Origin: Allomuricauda sp. NBRC 101325
GTDB taxonomy: Bacteria > Bacteroidota > Bacteroidia > Flavobacteriales > Flavobacteriaceae
DNA length: 64,000 nt
Direction: 5' to 3'
Assembly (NCBI RefSeq): GCF_030268205.1
Contig: NZ_BSQF01000001.1
Coordinates: 1,470,649-1,534,648 of the forward strand
Within the stretch, counting starts at the first letter, position 1. Each line of letters opens with the position of its first letter. The position numbers were made by a program, and so were the translations under genes. Below, in pieces: positions 18,466 to 28,119 of this stretch. Under the pieces are notes generated by a model. That model had not been told where the DNA came from. It saw only the letters and a program-made list of their open reading frames with translations, and made no database searches.

Positions 18466-18858
18466 ATGAAACAAATTTTTCATCAAATACTATCCTCTTT
18501 AATGGCCCTTTTGGTCTTGGCCTCTACGGTTTCGTGGACGGTGGACAAGCATATTTGCATGGGTCGTGTAATGGATATTTCCCTATTCTCTCATGCCGAT
18601 GATTGCGGAATGAAAATGGATATGGAGATGGAAAAATCTTGTTGTGATGATGAATCATTCACAGTTCAAGGTCAGGACGACCTTAAAATTTCCTTTGAAA
18701 AGTTTGATTTGGACCAACAAGTCTTCTTGGTAAGCTTTGTCCAAACCTATTTTCAACTTTTCGATTTTGATGCTGAGGAACCAAGCACTTTCAATGAGTA
18801 CAACCCTCCACCATTGATACGGGATGTGCAGGTTCTTGACCAGACTTTCCTTATTTGA
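18466..18858 (+). CDS. Small exported Cys/Met-rich protein of the HYC_CC_PP family
   Basis: A 130-residue protein with an N-terminal hydrophobic export segment (about 8-26). It shows the family-naming features: a KHICMG motif, a CC pair (KSCCDDE) after a methionine-rich stretch (DCGMKMDMEMEK), and a PP pair near the C terminus (YNPPPLI). Members are typically found next to metal-efflux genes; the Met/Cys/His density suggests periplasmic copper or silver binding, which is inference. It lies 92 bases before the CusA-type pump gene on the same strand and is probably the first gene of the cluster. Confidence 0.75.
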   Translation: MKQIFHQILSSLMALLVLASTVSWTVDKHICMGRVMDISLFSHADDCGMKMDMEMEKSCCDDESFTVQGQDDLKISFEKFDLDQQVFLVSFVQTYFQLFDFDAEEPSTFNEYNPPPLIRDVQVLDQTFLI

Positions 18859-18950
18859 TTTAAATGGATTGAATGTACCCGACCAAACTGGTTGGGCAAA
18901 TGCGTTTACGCGTGTTTTTAATGTCAATCTAATGTTTAAATCAAACCTTT

Positions 18951-21900
18951 ATGCTGAACAAAAGCATTAAATTTTTAATAGAAAATAAATTAGTTGCTGT
19001 ACTGATGCTCTTGGTTTTTATGGCCTGGGGAATCATAAGCACTCCTTTTAACTGGGATACTGGTGGTATATTGCCAAGTAACCCGGTTGCTGTAGATGCC
19101 ATTCCCGATATTGGGGAGAACCAACAGATTGTTTTCACAAAGTGGCCTGGACGTTCGCCGCAGGATATCGAAGATCAGATTACCTACCCCTTGACCACCT
19201 CCTTATTGGGCATTCCAGGGGTAAAAACCATTCGAAGTTCATCAATGTTCGGGTTTTCCAGCATCTACATCATTTTTGAGGAAGATGTGGAATTTTACTG
19301 GAGCCGCAGCCGAATTTTGGAAAAGCTCAATTCCCTTCCCAACAACTTATTGCCTGATGGTGTAAACCCTGCCTTGGGGCCTGATGCTACCGCTTTGGGT
19401 CAGATTTTTTGGTACACCTTGGAAGGTCGAGATAAAGATGGCAATGTAACGGGTGGTTGGGATTTGCAAGAATTGCGTAGTGTACAGGATTACTATGTAA
19501 AATACGCACTTTCTTCGGCATCAGGTGTTTCCGAGGTGGCTTCCATTGGCGGTTTTGTTCAGGAATATCAGGTTGATGTAGACCCTGAACTGATGAAGCA
19601 GTACAATATTGGGTTAGACCAAGTTGTAAAGGCCGTGAAGCAGAGCAATCGGGATATTGGTGCACAAACCTTGGAAATTAATAAAGCCGAGTATTTGGTG
19701 CGTGGGCTTGGGTACATCAAATCTTTGGATGACATTAAAAATGCGGTCGTTACCGCAACGGATTACACCTCGATTAGAGTGCAGGATGTGGCCCGTGTTT
19801 CTTTGGGTCCAGCCGTGCGTCGCGGAATTTTAGACAAGGAAGGTGCTGAAGTCGCTGGGGGTGTGGTTGTCGCTCGATACGGTGCCAATCCATTGGAGGT
19901 CATAAATAATGTAAAGGAAAAAATCAATGAATTGAGTGCTGGGCTTCCATCCAAAGTTTTTAAAGATGGCACCACTTCACAACTTACTATTGTTCCTTTT
20001 TACGATAGAACGGAACTCATCCAAGAAACCCTTGGCACGCTCAACGAAGCTTTGACCCTCGAAATTCTCATTACTATTTTGGTCATCGTAGTGATGGTAT
20101 TCAATTTGAGGGCCTCAGTTTTAATTTCTGGACTGTTGCCTATAGCTGTTTTGATGGTATTCATTGCGATGAAACTATTTGGAGTGGATGCCAATATTGT
20201 AGCACTTTCGGGAATCGCCATTGCCATTGGAACCATGGTCGATGTCGGGGTAATACTCTCCGAAAATATTATCCGACACATGGATGAGGACAATGAAAAC
20301 CTTTCCATAAATGAAGTTGTTTACAATGCTACTTCTGAGGTTTCAGGGGCTATTTTAACCGCAGTGTTAACGACCATCATCAGTTTTATTCCTGTGTTTA
20401 CCATGGTGGGCGCAGAAGGAAAACTTTTCCGTCCATTGGCCTTTACCAAAACCATGGCCTTAACGGCATCCATTATTGTTGCCTTGTTTTTGATTCCACC
20501 TTTTGCAGCCATTATTTTTAGAAAGAAAGGTTCAAGCCAAGTCTTTAGATTCATTTGGAATGGTGTTTTAATTGTTTTGGGATTGACTGCAATTGCATTT
20601 GGATATTGGTTAGGTTTGGCCTTGATTGCCTTTGGAGCTGCTGGAATCCTCAAATTGAAAGCGGTTATTGATGACAAACAAGCTGGAATGCTCAATGTGG
20701 GAATATGCATTGCCACCATTGTTTTCTTGTTGGCCACCTATTGGAGGCCTTTGGGCTTTGATCGTAGTATCGGTATCAACCTCATTTTTGTCGGATTGAT
20801 TTGTGGTATTTTGTTAGGCGTTTTCTATTTCTTCAGACAATACTACAGTCGAATTTTGACATGGGCCTTGGAAAATAAATTGTTGTTCTTGTCCATTCCG
20901 ACTGTCATTGTTGTTTTCGGATTCTTGATCATGCGAAATACGGGACAGGAGTTTATGCCATCCTTAAATGAAGGTTCATTTTTGTTAATGCCCACTTCAT
21001 TACCGCATTCGGGGGTGGAAGAAAATAAAAGGATAGTGCAACAGTTGGATATGGCCGTTGCGACCATTCCAGAGATTCAAACTGTGGTGGGAAAGGCAGG
21101 ACGTACAGAATCAGCTTTGGATCCAGCACCTCTATCCATGTATGAGAACATTATTCAGTATCGCTCGGAATATCTAAAAAATGAAGCAGGAAGTCCACAG
21201 CGATTTAAAGTCAATGACGACGGTTATTTTGAATTGCGTAATGGAAAAGTGCTTGCCAATCCAAATTTGGAAGTGAGCAATGAGCAAAATTATGCCGATA
21301 ACCATGTGAGCGAACCCTTGCGAATTGACAGAGACCTTTTGATTCCAGATAATGATGGGGAGTACTTCCGAAACTGGCGTCCTGAAATTCAAAGTCCAGA
21401 TGATATTTGGAACGAAATCGTAAAGGTGACCAAACTGCCAGGTGTTACCTCCGCACCCAAGTTGCAACCCATCGAAACACGATTGGTTATGCTTCAAACA
21501 GGAATGCGTGCCCCCATGGGAATTAAAGTGAAAGGTCAGGACTTAAAGGAAATCGAAAGCTTTGGACTTCAACTTGAACCTATTTTAAAAGAAGCGGCAG
21601 GCGTTAAGGATGAAGCTGTTTTTGCGGACCGAATCGTGGGTAAACCTTATCTACTTATTGATATCGATCGTGAAAAATTGGTTCGCTACGGTTTAGTGAT
21701 TGAGGATGTTCAACAAGTTTTGGAAGTCGCCCTGGGTGGGATGACCTTGACCCAAACCGTTGAAGGGAGGGAACGTTATGGAGTACGTGTGCGCTACCCA
21801 AGAGAACTTCGGGAAAACCCAACTGATATCGGAAATATTTATGTTCCTGTGCAAAAAGGCAGTCCTGTTCCCTTGAGCGAACTGGTGACCATTCGATACG

Positions 21901-22691
21901 AGCAAGGCCCACAGGCCATCAAAAGTGAAGACACTTTTTTAGTAGGCTATGTTTTGTTTGACAAGCTGGACGGGTTTGCCGAAGTAGATGTGGTTGAAAA
22001 CGCCCAAACCAAGATTCTGGAAAAAATTGAAAGTGGCGAATTGGTAGTCCCAAAAGGCATCAGTTATCAGTTTACGGGTACCTACGAAAATCAGTTAAGG
22101 GCTAAAAAGACCTTGTCGGTAGTGGTGCCATTGGCGTTGTTGATTATCTTTTTGATTTTGTATTTCCAATTTAGGTCGGTCGCTACCTCCTTAATGGTGT
22201 TCTCGGGAATTTTAGTGGCATTTGCTGGTGGATTTTTAATGATATGGTTCTATGGTCAGGATTGGTTCCTCAACTTTAGTTTTATGGGGGAAAACCTGCG
22301 TGATCTTTTCCAAATGCATACCATCAACCTTAGTGTGGCCGTTTGGGTCGGATTTATCGCCTTGTTTGGTATTGCCACGGATGATGGCGTGGTAATGGCT
22401 ACTTACCTTACTCAAACTTTTGACAAGAACAAGCCTGATAGTTTGAAAGGAATTCGAGCTTCTGTCTTGGAAGCAGGCGAGAAACGAATCAGACCTTGTT
22501 TAATGACCACAGCAACGACAATTTTGGCATTGTTGCCAGTTTTGACAAGCACAGGAAGAGGGAGTGATATCATGATTCCCATGGCCATTCCAAGTTTTGG
22601 AGGCATGCTGATTGCATTGATCACCTTGTTTGTAGTACCAGTTTTGTTTAGTTGGAAAAGTGAATTGCAATTTAAAATGCAAAACCGATGA
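18951..22691 (+). CDS. cusA: CusA/CzcA-type heavy-metal RND efflux pump
   Basis: Inner-membrane proton-driven pump of the HME-RND family, the engine of a tripartite exporter of monovalent copper/silver. Met680 (FLLMPTS) and Met847 (RLVMLQTG) fall where E. coli CusA has metal-binding Met573 and Met623, favouring Cu(I)/Ag(I) over Zn/Co. At 1246 residues it is about 200 longer than E. coli CusA: one insertion near 525-635 adds about four hydrophobic segments, and another near 735-800 is hydrophilic. The TM4 charged motif VDVGVILSENI is present. The gene overlaps the following channel gene by ATGA. Confidence 0.92.
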   Translation: MLNKSIKFLIENKLVAVLMLLVFMAWGIISTPFNWDTGGILPSNPVAVDAIPDIGENQQIVFTKWPGRSPQDIEDQITYPLTTSLLGIPGVKTIRSSSMFGFSSIYIIFEEDVEFYWSRSRILEKLNSLPNNLLPDGVNPALGPDATALGQIFWYTLEGRDKDGNVTGGWDLQELRSVQDYYVKYALSSASGVSEVASIGGFVQEYQVDVDPELMKQYNIGLDQVVKAVKQSNRDIGAQTLEINKAEYLVRGLGYIKSLDDIKNAVVTATDYTSIRVQDVARVSLGPAVRRGILDKEGAEVAGGVVVARYGANPLEVINNVKEKINELSAGLPSKVFKDGTTSQLTIVPFYDRTELIQETLGTLNEALTLEILITILVIVVMVFNLRASVLISGLLPIAVLMVFIAMKLFGVDANIVALSGIAIAIGTMVDVGVILSENIIRHMDEDNENLSINEVVYNATSEVSGAILTAVLTTIISFIPVFTMVGAEGKLFRPLAFTKTMALTASIIVALFLIPPFAAIIFRKKGSSQVFRFIWNGVLIVLGLTAIAFGYWLGLALIAFGAAGILKLKAVIDDKQAGMLNVGICIATIVFLLATYWRPLGFDRSIGINLIFVGLICGILLGVFYFFRQYYSRILTWALENKLLFLSIPTVIVVFGFLIMRNTGQEFMPSLNEGSFLLMPTSLPHSGVEENKRIVQQLDMAVATIPEIQTVVGKAGRTESALDPAPLSMYENIIQYRSEYLKNEAGSPQRFKVNDDGYFELRNGKVLANPNLEVSNEQNYADNHVSEPLRIDRDLLIPDNDGEYFRNWRPEIQSPDDIWNEIVKVTKLPGVTSAPKLQPIETRLVMLQTGMRAPMGIKVKGQDLKEIESFGLQLEPILKEAAGVKDEAVFADRIVGKPYLLIDIDREKLVRYGLVIEDVQQVLEVALGGMTLTQTVEGRERYGVRVRYPRELRENPTDIGNIYVPVQKGSPVPLSELVTIRYEQGPQAIKSEDTFLVGYVLFDKLDGFAEVDVVENAQTKILEKIESGELVVPKGISYQFTGTYENQLRAKKTLSVVVPLALLIIFLILYFQFRSVATSLMVFSGILVAFAGGFLMIWFYGQDWFLNFSFMGENLRDLFQMHTINLSVAVWVGFIALFGIATDDGVVMATYLTQTFDKNKPDSLKGIRASVLEAGEKRIRPCLMTTATTILALLPVLTSTGRGSDIMIPMAIPSFGGMLIALITLFVVPVLFSWKSELQFKMQNR

Positions 22692-23908
22692 GAAAAACAG
22701 TCATTTACATAGTTTTTGCTTTAACGACCATTGGACTAAAAGCTCAGTCGTTAGAGGGTTATCTTCAAGAAGCGGAGTTGAACAGTCCCATGATTCAGGC
22801 TTTGGAATTGCGGTATAATATCGCCAAGGAAAAGGTGAACGAAGTAAATACTTTGCCCAATACCACTTTTGGCGCGGGATATTTTGTAAGCGAACCAGAG
22901 ACCAGAACAGGGGCACAACGCGCTAAGTTTTCAGTTTCACAAATGTTACCGTGGTTTGGAAGCATCACCACAAGAGAGAATTATGCGAGCGCCATGGCGG
23001 AGACCGAATATGTGGAAATAGCGATTGCCAAACGAAAGTTGGCGCTGTCCGTAGCACAATCCTATTATAATTTATATGGAATTCAAGCCAAGCAAAAAGT
23101 GCTTCAAGAGAATATAGCCTTGCTGAAAACTTACGAAACTTTGGCCTTGACTTCCGTAGAGGTTGGAAATGCTTCGGCTGTGGATGTGTTGAAACTTCAA
23201 ATTCGTCAAAACGAATTACAACAGCAAAAAGAAGTATTGGAACAATCGTACATCGCAGAGCAAGCAGTTTTTAATAATTTGTTGAACCGTGATGAAAGTA
23301 TTGGCGTTGATGTGGTGGATGACATGGATATTCCAGAAAATGACCCCATACTCAACAAAGATGATTTGAGCCTAAATCCCGAATTATTGAAATACGATCA
23401 ATTGTATGCATCGGTTACGCAATCGGAATTACTCAATCAAAAAGAAAATGCGCCGAGCTTTGGTATTGGATTGGATTACATTCCTGTTTCAGAACGTGAT
23501 GATATGGTCTTTAGCGATAATGGAAAGGATATTGTAATGCCGATGGTCACTTTTTCCGTGCCTATTTTCAACAATAAATTTAAATCGACCACCAAGCAGA
23601 ACGAGCTTCGTCAAAAGGAGATTGAACTGCAAAAAGAAGAACGCTTGAACGTGTTGGAAAATGCCTTTGCCAATGCCATTTCCCAACGGAACCAGGCCCG
23701 AATTACCCATCAGACCCAAGAGAAAAACTTAAAACAGGCCAAGGATGCCGAAGAAATCCTGATCAAGAACTACGAAACGGGCACCATCAACTTTAACGAT
23801 GTGCTGGACATTCAGGAGTTGCAACTAAAATTTCAAACCAATCAAATACAGTCGGTGCAGTTGTATTATTTACAATCTGCCATCATCAATTATTTAATAA
23901 ACAAGTAA
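22688..23908 (+). CDS. TolC-family outer-membrane channel of the copper efflux system
   Basis: Predicted trimeric outer-membrane factor (CusC role) with a cleavable signal peptide (about 1-19, ending LKAQ) and two helical OEP repeats; the C-terminal segment LDIQELQLKFQTNQIQ is typical. 406 residues, short but normal for Bacteroidota CusC-like proteins. The ATG overlaps the cusA TGA by four bases, so the two are translationally coupled. No lipobox is present, unlike E. coli CusC. Confidence 0.9.
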   Translation: MRKTVIYIVFALTTIGLKAQSLEGYLQEAELNSPMIQALELRYNIAKEKVNEVNTLPNTTFGAGYFVSEPETRTGAQRAKFSVSQMLPWFGSITTRENYASAMAETEYVEIAIAKRKLALSVAQSYYNLYGIQAKQKVLQENIALLKTYETLALTSVEVGNASAVDVLKLQIRQNELQQQKEVLEQSYIAEQAVFNNLLNRDESIGVDVVDDMDIPENDPILNKDDLSLNPELLKYDQLYASVTQSELLNQKENAPSFGIGLDYIPVSERDDMVFSDNGKDIVMPMVTFSVPIFNNKFKSTTKQNELRQKEIELQKEERLNVLENAFANAISQRNQARITHQTQEKNLKQAKDAEEILIKNYETGTINFNDVLDIQELQLKFQTNQIQSVQLYYLQSAIINYLINK

Positions 23909-23923
23909 ATTAATTTTATCAAA

Positions 23924-24259
23924 ATGAGAACAAACATTAGAACAATTATCGGAATCGCATTCGCTTCAGTATTGGTGCTTACCGTATCCTGCAAGGGAAA
24001 AACAGAGGAAGCAAAGGAAACTTCTACCGAGGCTACCATGGATCATGAAGGTCATGATATGGATAAAATGGAACATGACGGACATGACATGGACAACATG
24101 GAAACTGCCGACAAGCAAGGTAAGGAGTATACCTCAAAATATGTTTGTCCGATGCACTGCGAAGGTAGTGGAAGCGACGAGGAGGGTAAATGCCCAGTTT
24201 GTGGTATGACCTATGTTTTGAACGAGGATTTTCAAATGGAAGGTCACGACCAACACTAA
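23924..24259 (+). CDS. Metal-binding lipoprotein with His/Met-rich region and HMBD module
   Basis: A 111-residue lipoprotein: lipobox LTVSC (Cys23), a repetitive DHEGHDMDKM-type segment rich in His, Asp and Met (about 39-60), then a heavy-metal-binding module with CPMHCE (Cys75) and CPVCGM (Cys90, Cys93). The module recurs twice in the ATPase and once in the adaptor of this cluster. A periplasmic copper-capturing or chaperone role is inferred from motif and position between the pump/channel and regulator genes. Confidence 0.85.
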   Translation: MRTNIRTIIGIAFASVLVLTVSCKGKTEEAKETSTEATMDHEGHDMDKMEHDGHDMDNMETADKQGKEYTSKYVCPMHCEGSGSDEEGKCPVCGMTYVLNEDFQMEGHDQH

Positions 24260-24282
24260 TTAAAAATTCATTTGTACCGAAG

Positions 24283-24834
24283 ATGCGCATTAAAGTAAAA
24301 AATATGGTTTGCGATAGATGTAAAGCAGTCCTAAACCAAGAGTTTGGGAATGCCGGTATCGAAGTGGTGCAAATGGATCTGGGCGAAATTCAGTTTGCTG
24401 ACAACGCCCAAACACAAATGGAACGGATTCGGGAGATTCTGACAAGTAATGGTTTTGAATTGATAGATGATTTGGACAACAGTAACATTGTTGAAATCAA
24501 AAAACATCTGATCAATGCTTTGCAAAACGACACCCATCAGAATCTCTCGAAATACCTTTCTGAAAAAATGAACAAGGAATATTCGGTGTTGAGCAAAATG
24601 TTCAGCATAAAGGAGGGGCTTACCATTGAAAAATATTTTATCCTGTTAAAAATCGAGAGGGTGAAAGAAGAGATTCAAATGGGAGCCAAAACATTTTCAG
24701 AAATCGCATACGACCTAAATTATAAGAGCAGTAGTCATTTGGCCAAACAGTTTAAAACCGTAACGGGCATGTCTATGAGCGATTATAAAAAATTAAAAGA
24801 TTGGAACAGGAAGCCTTTAGATCAAATTGTATAA
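24283..24834 (+). CDS. One-component regulator: HMA-like domain fused to AraC-type DNA-binding domain
   Basis: Predicted cytoplasmic transcription factor of 183 residues. Residues 1-68 resemble a heavy-metal-associated domain with an intact CxxC (NMVCDRCK, Cys10 and Cys13); residues about 85-183 form an AraC/XylS domain with two helix-turn-helix units, including FSEIAYDLNYKSSSHLAKQF. The ATG at 24283 is chosen over an upstream in-frame start at 24190, which would overlap the lipoprotein gene by 70 bases. No other regulator is present in the cluster, so it probably senses intracellular copper and controls it; that is inference. Confidence 0.85.
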   Translation: MRIKVKNMVCDRCKAVLNQEFGNAGIEVVQMDLGEIQFADNAQTQMERIREILTSNGFELIDDLDNSNIVEIKKHLINALQNDTHQNLSKYLSEKMNKEYSVLSKMFSIKEGLTIEKYFILLKIERVKEEIQMGAKTFSEIAYDLNYKSSSHLAKQFKTVTGMSMSDYKKLKDWNRKPLDQIV

Positions 24835-24876
24835 AAAACACCCATAATTGTAAAAAGCTTCCAACTGGTGTTCAGC

Positions 24877-24884
24877 TAGTTTTG
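24877..24884 (+). promoter_or_regulatory. Candidate -7 element (TAGTTTTG) for the copper ATPase gene
   Basis: Exact TAnnTTTG match 17 bases before the ATG at 24902. Just upstream, 24856-24877, AGCT arms flank a central AC..GT symmetry, a weak dyad that could be an operator for the neighbouring AraC-type regulator. A second transcript starting here would let the ATPase, PepSY and adaptor genes be controlled apart from the pump. Confidence 0.4.
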
Positions 24885-24901
24885 AATAAAAAACAAACAA
24901 G

Positions 24902-27400
24902 ATGAAACATACCTATCACATACACGGAATGAGCTGCAATGGTTGTAGAAACCATGTGGAGCAAACCCTATCCAAAGTAGAAGGGGTTACCTCGGTTGAA
25001 GTGAATTTGGAAAAAGCCGAAGCCGTGATCGAGATGGAGGAACACGTTCCAATCGAAACGTTTCAACAAGCAATGGAAATGGATGGTGGTAGCTATAGCA
25101 TTCATATGCCTGGACATCATCACGAACCAAAGCAAGAAAAAAAACAAGCTCCAACCACAGGAACGGGAACCTTTTATTGCCCGATGCATTGCGAGGGAGA
25201 TAAAACCTACGACAAACCTGGAGATTGCCCTGTGTGTGGGATGGATTTGGTTGAGGAGCAGAATACTTCTTCCAATTCCAATCAAAAATGGACGTGCCCT
25301 ATGCACCCCGAAGTGGTGGAAGATGGGCCCGGTTCTTGTCCAAAATGTGGAATGGATTTGGTGCCCATGCAACCCGAGGCCAGTGCAGAGGAAAAGACCT
25401 ATAAAAAACTGCTCAAAAAGTTTTGGATAGCCGTAGGCTTTACATTGCCCATCTTTTTGATTGCGATGAGCGAAATGATTCCAAACAATCCGCTCTATGA
25501 AATATTGAGGCCGAAATACTGGAATTGGGTGCAATTTGCTCTATCACTTCCTGTAGTTTTTTATGCCACTTGGATGTTCTTCCAACGCGCTTACCGAAGC
25601 ATAAAAACGTGGAACTTGAACATGTTTACCCTCATTGGAATTGGTGCTGGGGTAGCTTTTGTTTTCAGTGTACTTGGATTATTGTTTCCAGGATTTTTTC
25701 CAGACCAATTTAAAAGTGAAACAGGAGCTGTACATGTTTATTTTGAGGCAGCAACCGTAATCCTCACTTTAGTGCTCTTAGGACAATTGCTGGAAGCAAG
25801 GGCACACAGCAAAACCAACAATGCGGTAAAGGAATTATTGAAGCTGGCTCCCAATAAAGCAATAAAAGTTGTGGATGGGGAGGAAGTTGAAGTCAGTATC
25901 GACGCTATTGAACTTGGTGATATTTTACGGGTAAAACCTGGAGAAAAAATTCCTGTAGATGGCGTCATAACCGAGGGGGAGACTTCTGTGGATGAATCCA
26001 TGATTACTGGTGAGCCCATTCCTGTTGAAAAAGGAGTAGAGGATAAAGTGAGCAGTGGAACCATCAACGGGAATCAATCCTTTTTGATGAAAGCTGAGAA
26101 AGTCGGGAGTGATACCTTACTTTCCCAAATCATTAAAATGGTAAACGATGCCAGTCGAAGCAGAGCGCCGATTCAAAATTTGGCGGATAAAGTATCTGCT
26201 TATTTTGTGCCGACTGTGGTTATAATTTCCATTTTGACCTTTGCCATATGGGCCATCTGGGGGCCACAACCCACTTATGTGTATGCCTTGATCAATGCCA
26301 TTGCGGTTTTGATCATAGCTTGTCCTTGTGCTTTAGGTCTTGCAACTCCAATGTCAGTAATGGTAGGGGTTGGAAAAGGAGCCCAAAACGGTGTGCTTAT
26401 CAAGAATGCCGAAGCTCTAGAGAAAATGGCCGATGTGGACACCTTGATCATTGATAAAACGGGAACCATAACAGAGGGGAAACCCACTTTTGACAAATTA
26501 GAAGTGTTTTTAGATACCTATTCCGAAGAGGATTTATTGCAATATGTGGTTTCGGTAAATGCCAATAGCGAGCACCCTTTGGCGCAAGCTACCGTAAAAT
26601 ATGGCAAGGAGAACAACATCAAAATCCTAAAAACCGAATCTTTTAATGCCGTTACAGGGATGGGCGTTGAAGGGAAAATCAAGGATGCCAAAATTCATTT
26701 GGGGAACATCAAGTTGATGGAAAAGGTCAATGTTGAGGTTTCGGACGCGATGAAGGAGAAGGTCAAAAAAGCACAAGGCGAAGGAAAAACAGTTTCTTAT
26801 CTAGCTGTTGAAGGTAAATGTCAAGCTTTTGTGAGTATCGGGGATAAAATCAAAGCCACAAGTGCCAAAGCCATCAAGGCAATTCAAGATAAGGGCATTG
26901 CAGTGATCATGCTTACGGGCGACAACGCAACTACGGCAAAAGCTGTTGCCAGCGAACTGCATTTGGATGATTTTAAAGCCGAAACACTACCTGAAGACAA
27001 AATGAAAGAGGTAGAACGCCTGCAAGGTGAAGGCAAGGTGGTTGCCATGGCTGGTGATGGTATAAACGATGCTCCTGCATTGGCCAAAAGTGACCTTGGT
27101 ATTGCCATGGGAACGGGTACCGATGTGGCCATAGAAAGTGCCATGATCACATTGGTAAAAGGCGATTTGCACGGCATTGTAAAAGCACGGAACCTCAGTG
27201 AGGCCGTCATGAAAAACATAAAACAAAACCTATTTTTTGCATTGATCTACAACACTATCGGGGTGCCAGTTGCAGCAGGTGTGCTTTATCCCTTTATCGG
27301 GATTTTGCTTTCACCAATGATCGCTGCTTTGGCCATGAGCTTTAGCTCGGTGTCCGTTATCGCCAATGCATTAAGATTACGAACTAAATCAATCGACTAA
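24902..27400 (+). CDS. copA: Copper-translocating P1B-type ATPase with HMA and two HMBD modules
   Basis: Inner-membrane ATPase that exports Cu(I) from the cytoplasm. Order seen: HMA domain with GMSCNGC (Cys12, Cys15); two Cys-Pro-Met-His modules (Cys93/Cys109/Cys112 and Cys132/Cys146/Cys149); eight predicted membrane helices; the transport motif Cys474-Pro-Cys476; phosphorylation Asp518 in DKTGT; HP motif His558; and [10 protein letters not shown]. 832 residues. The CPC motif with the cluster context supports copper/silver rather than zinc. Starts 67 bases after the regulator gene and is followed eight bases later by the PepSY gene. Confidence 0.95.
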   Translation: MKHTYHIHGMSCNGCRNHVEQTLSKVEGVTSVEVNLEKAEAVIEMEEHVPIETFQQAMEMDGGSYSIHMPGHHHEPKQEKKQAPTTGTGTFYCPMHCEGDKTYDKPGDCPVCGMDLVEEQNTSSNSNQKWTCPMHPEVVEDGPGSCPKCGMDLVPMQPEASAEEKTYKKLLKKFWIAVGFTLPIFLIAMSEMIPNNPLYEILRPKYWNWVQFALSLPVVFYATWMFFQRAYRSIKTWNLNMFTLIGIGAGVAFVFSVLGLLFPGFFPDQFKSETGAVHVYFEAATVILTLVLLGQLLEARAHSKTNNAVKELLKLAPNKAIKVVDGEEVEVSIDAIELGDILRVKPGEKIPVDGVITEGETSVDESMITGEPIPVEKGVEDKVSSGTINGNQSFLMKAEKVGSDTLLSQIIKMVNDASRSRAPIQNLADKVSAYFVPTVVIISILTFAIWAIWGPQPTYVYALINAIAVLIIACPCALGLATPMSVMVGVGKGAQNGVLIKNAEALEKMADVDTLIIDKTGTITEGKPTFDKLEVFLDTYSEEDLLQYVVSVNANSEHPLAQATVKYGKENNIKILKTESFNAVTGMGVEGKIKDAKIHLGNIKLMEKVNVEVSDAMKEKVKKAQGEGKTVSYLAVEGKCQAFVSIGDKIKATSAKAIKAIQDKGIAVIMLTGDNATTAKAVASELHLDDFKAETLPEDKMKEVERLQGEGKVVAMAGDGINDAPALAKSDLGIAMGTGTDVAIESAMITLVKGDLHGIVKARNLSEAVMKNIKQNLFFALIYNTIGVPVAAGVLYPFIGILLSPMIAALAMSFSSVSVIANALRLRTKSID

Positions 27401-27407
27401 TAATAAA

Positions 27408-28115
27408 ATGGTAAAACGAACTACAGCGGTTACAATTAGAAAGGCCCACAGGTACTTGGGCATATTTTTGGGAATTCAATTCATTATGTGGACGGTGAGC
27501 GGTCTCTATTTCAGTTGGACAGATATTGATGAAATCCACGGAGATCATTTCAGAAATATGGAGTATAAACCCACTGCTTTTGATGGACTTATTGGATTTT
27601 CAGAAGTTGATTTGCCCGTTAAAATCAGTTCGTTGAGTTTAAAAGAGATTGCAGGGAAACCCTATTATTGGATCAATAATGAATATTTGGTGGATGCCAA
27701 AAATGGCAAGCTGAAAGCGGGGATTTCCGAAGAAGAAGCATTGGCCGTTGCAGATCGTCAAATGTCATCTGAATTAAAAGTGAAAGGGGTCGAAGTTATC
27801 GATGAAACGGATAAACACCATGAGTATCGCGAAAAGAAGTTGCCTGCTTATGTGATCAGTTACGATTCCCCAGAAAACATTAAAGCCTATGTTTCGGTTG
27901 CGGATGGATCTTTTCAAACCGTAAGACATCGTGATTGGAGGTGGTTCGATTTTCTCTGGATGACACACACGATGGATTATGAAGGTCGGGATGATTTCAA
28001 TACCACCGTGCTAAGAGCGTTCTCCCTTTTGGGATTGATTACCGTGATGAGCGGATTTTTGCTTTGGTTTACCTCGTCACCAACGATGAGGAATTTGGTT
28101 AAAAGAAAAAAGTGA
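27408..28115 (+). CDS. PepSY-domain membrane protein
   Basis: A 235-residue protein with one N-terminal hydrophobic segment (about 14-35), a soluble PepSY-like region (about 40-190) and a C-terminal hydrophobic segment (about 205-225). It belongs to the PepSY-associated TM group often encoded in metal or iron gene clusters, where roles in metalloreduction or in restraining periplasmic enzymes have been proposed. Here it sits eight bases after copA and four before the adaptor gene, so it is cotranscribed with them. Its function in copper handling is not known. Confidence 0.75.
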   Translation: MVKRTTAVTIRKAHRYLGIFLGIQFIMWTVSGLYFSWTDIDEIHGDHFRNMEYKPTAFDGLIGFSEVDLPVKISSLSLKEIAGKPYYWINNEYLVDAKNGKLKAGISEEEALAVADRQMSSELKVKGVEVIDETDKHHEYREKKLPAYVISYDSPENIKAYVSVADGSFQTVRHRDWRWFDFLWMTHTMDYEGRDDFNTTVLRAFSLLGLITVMSGFLLWFTSSPTMRNLVKRKK

Positions 28116-28119
28116 TACA

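Noticed and set aside
24190-24282. Upstream in-frame start for the HMA-AraC regulator
   Set aside because: Would overlap the lipoprotein gene by 70 bases and add residues unlike any HMA domain; the ATG at 24283 begins the domain cleanly.
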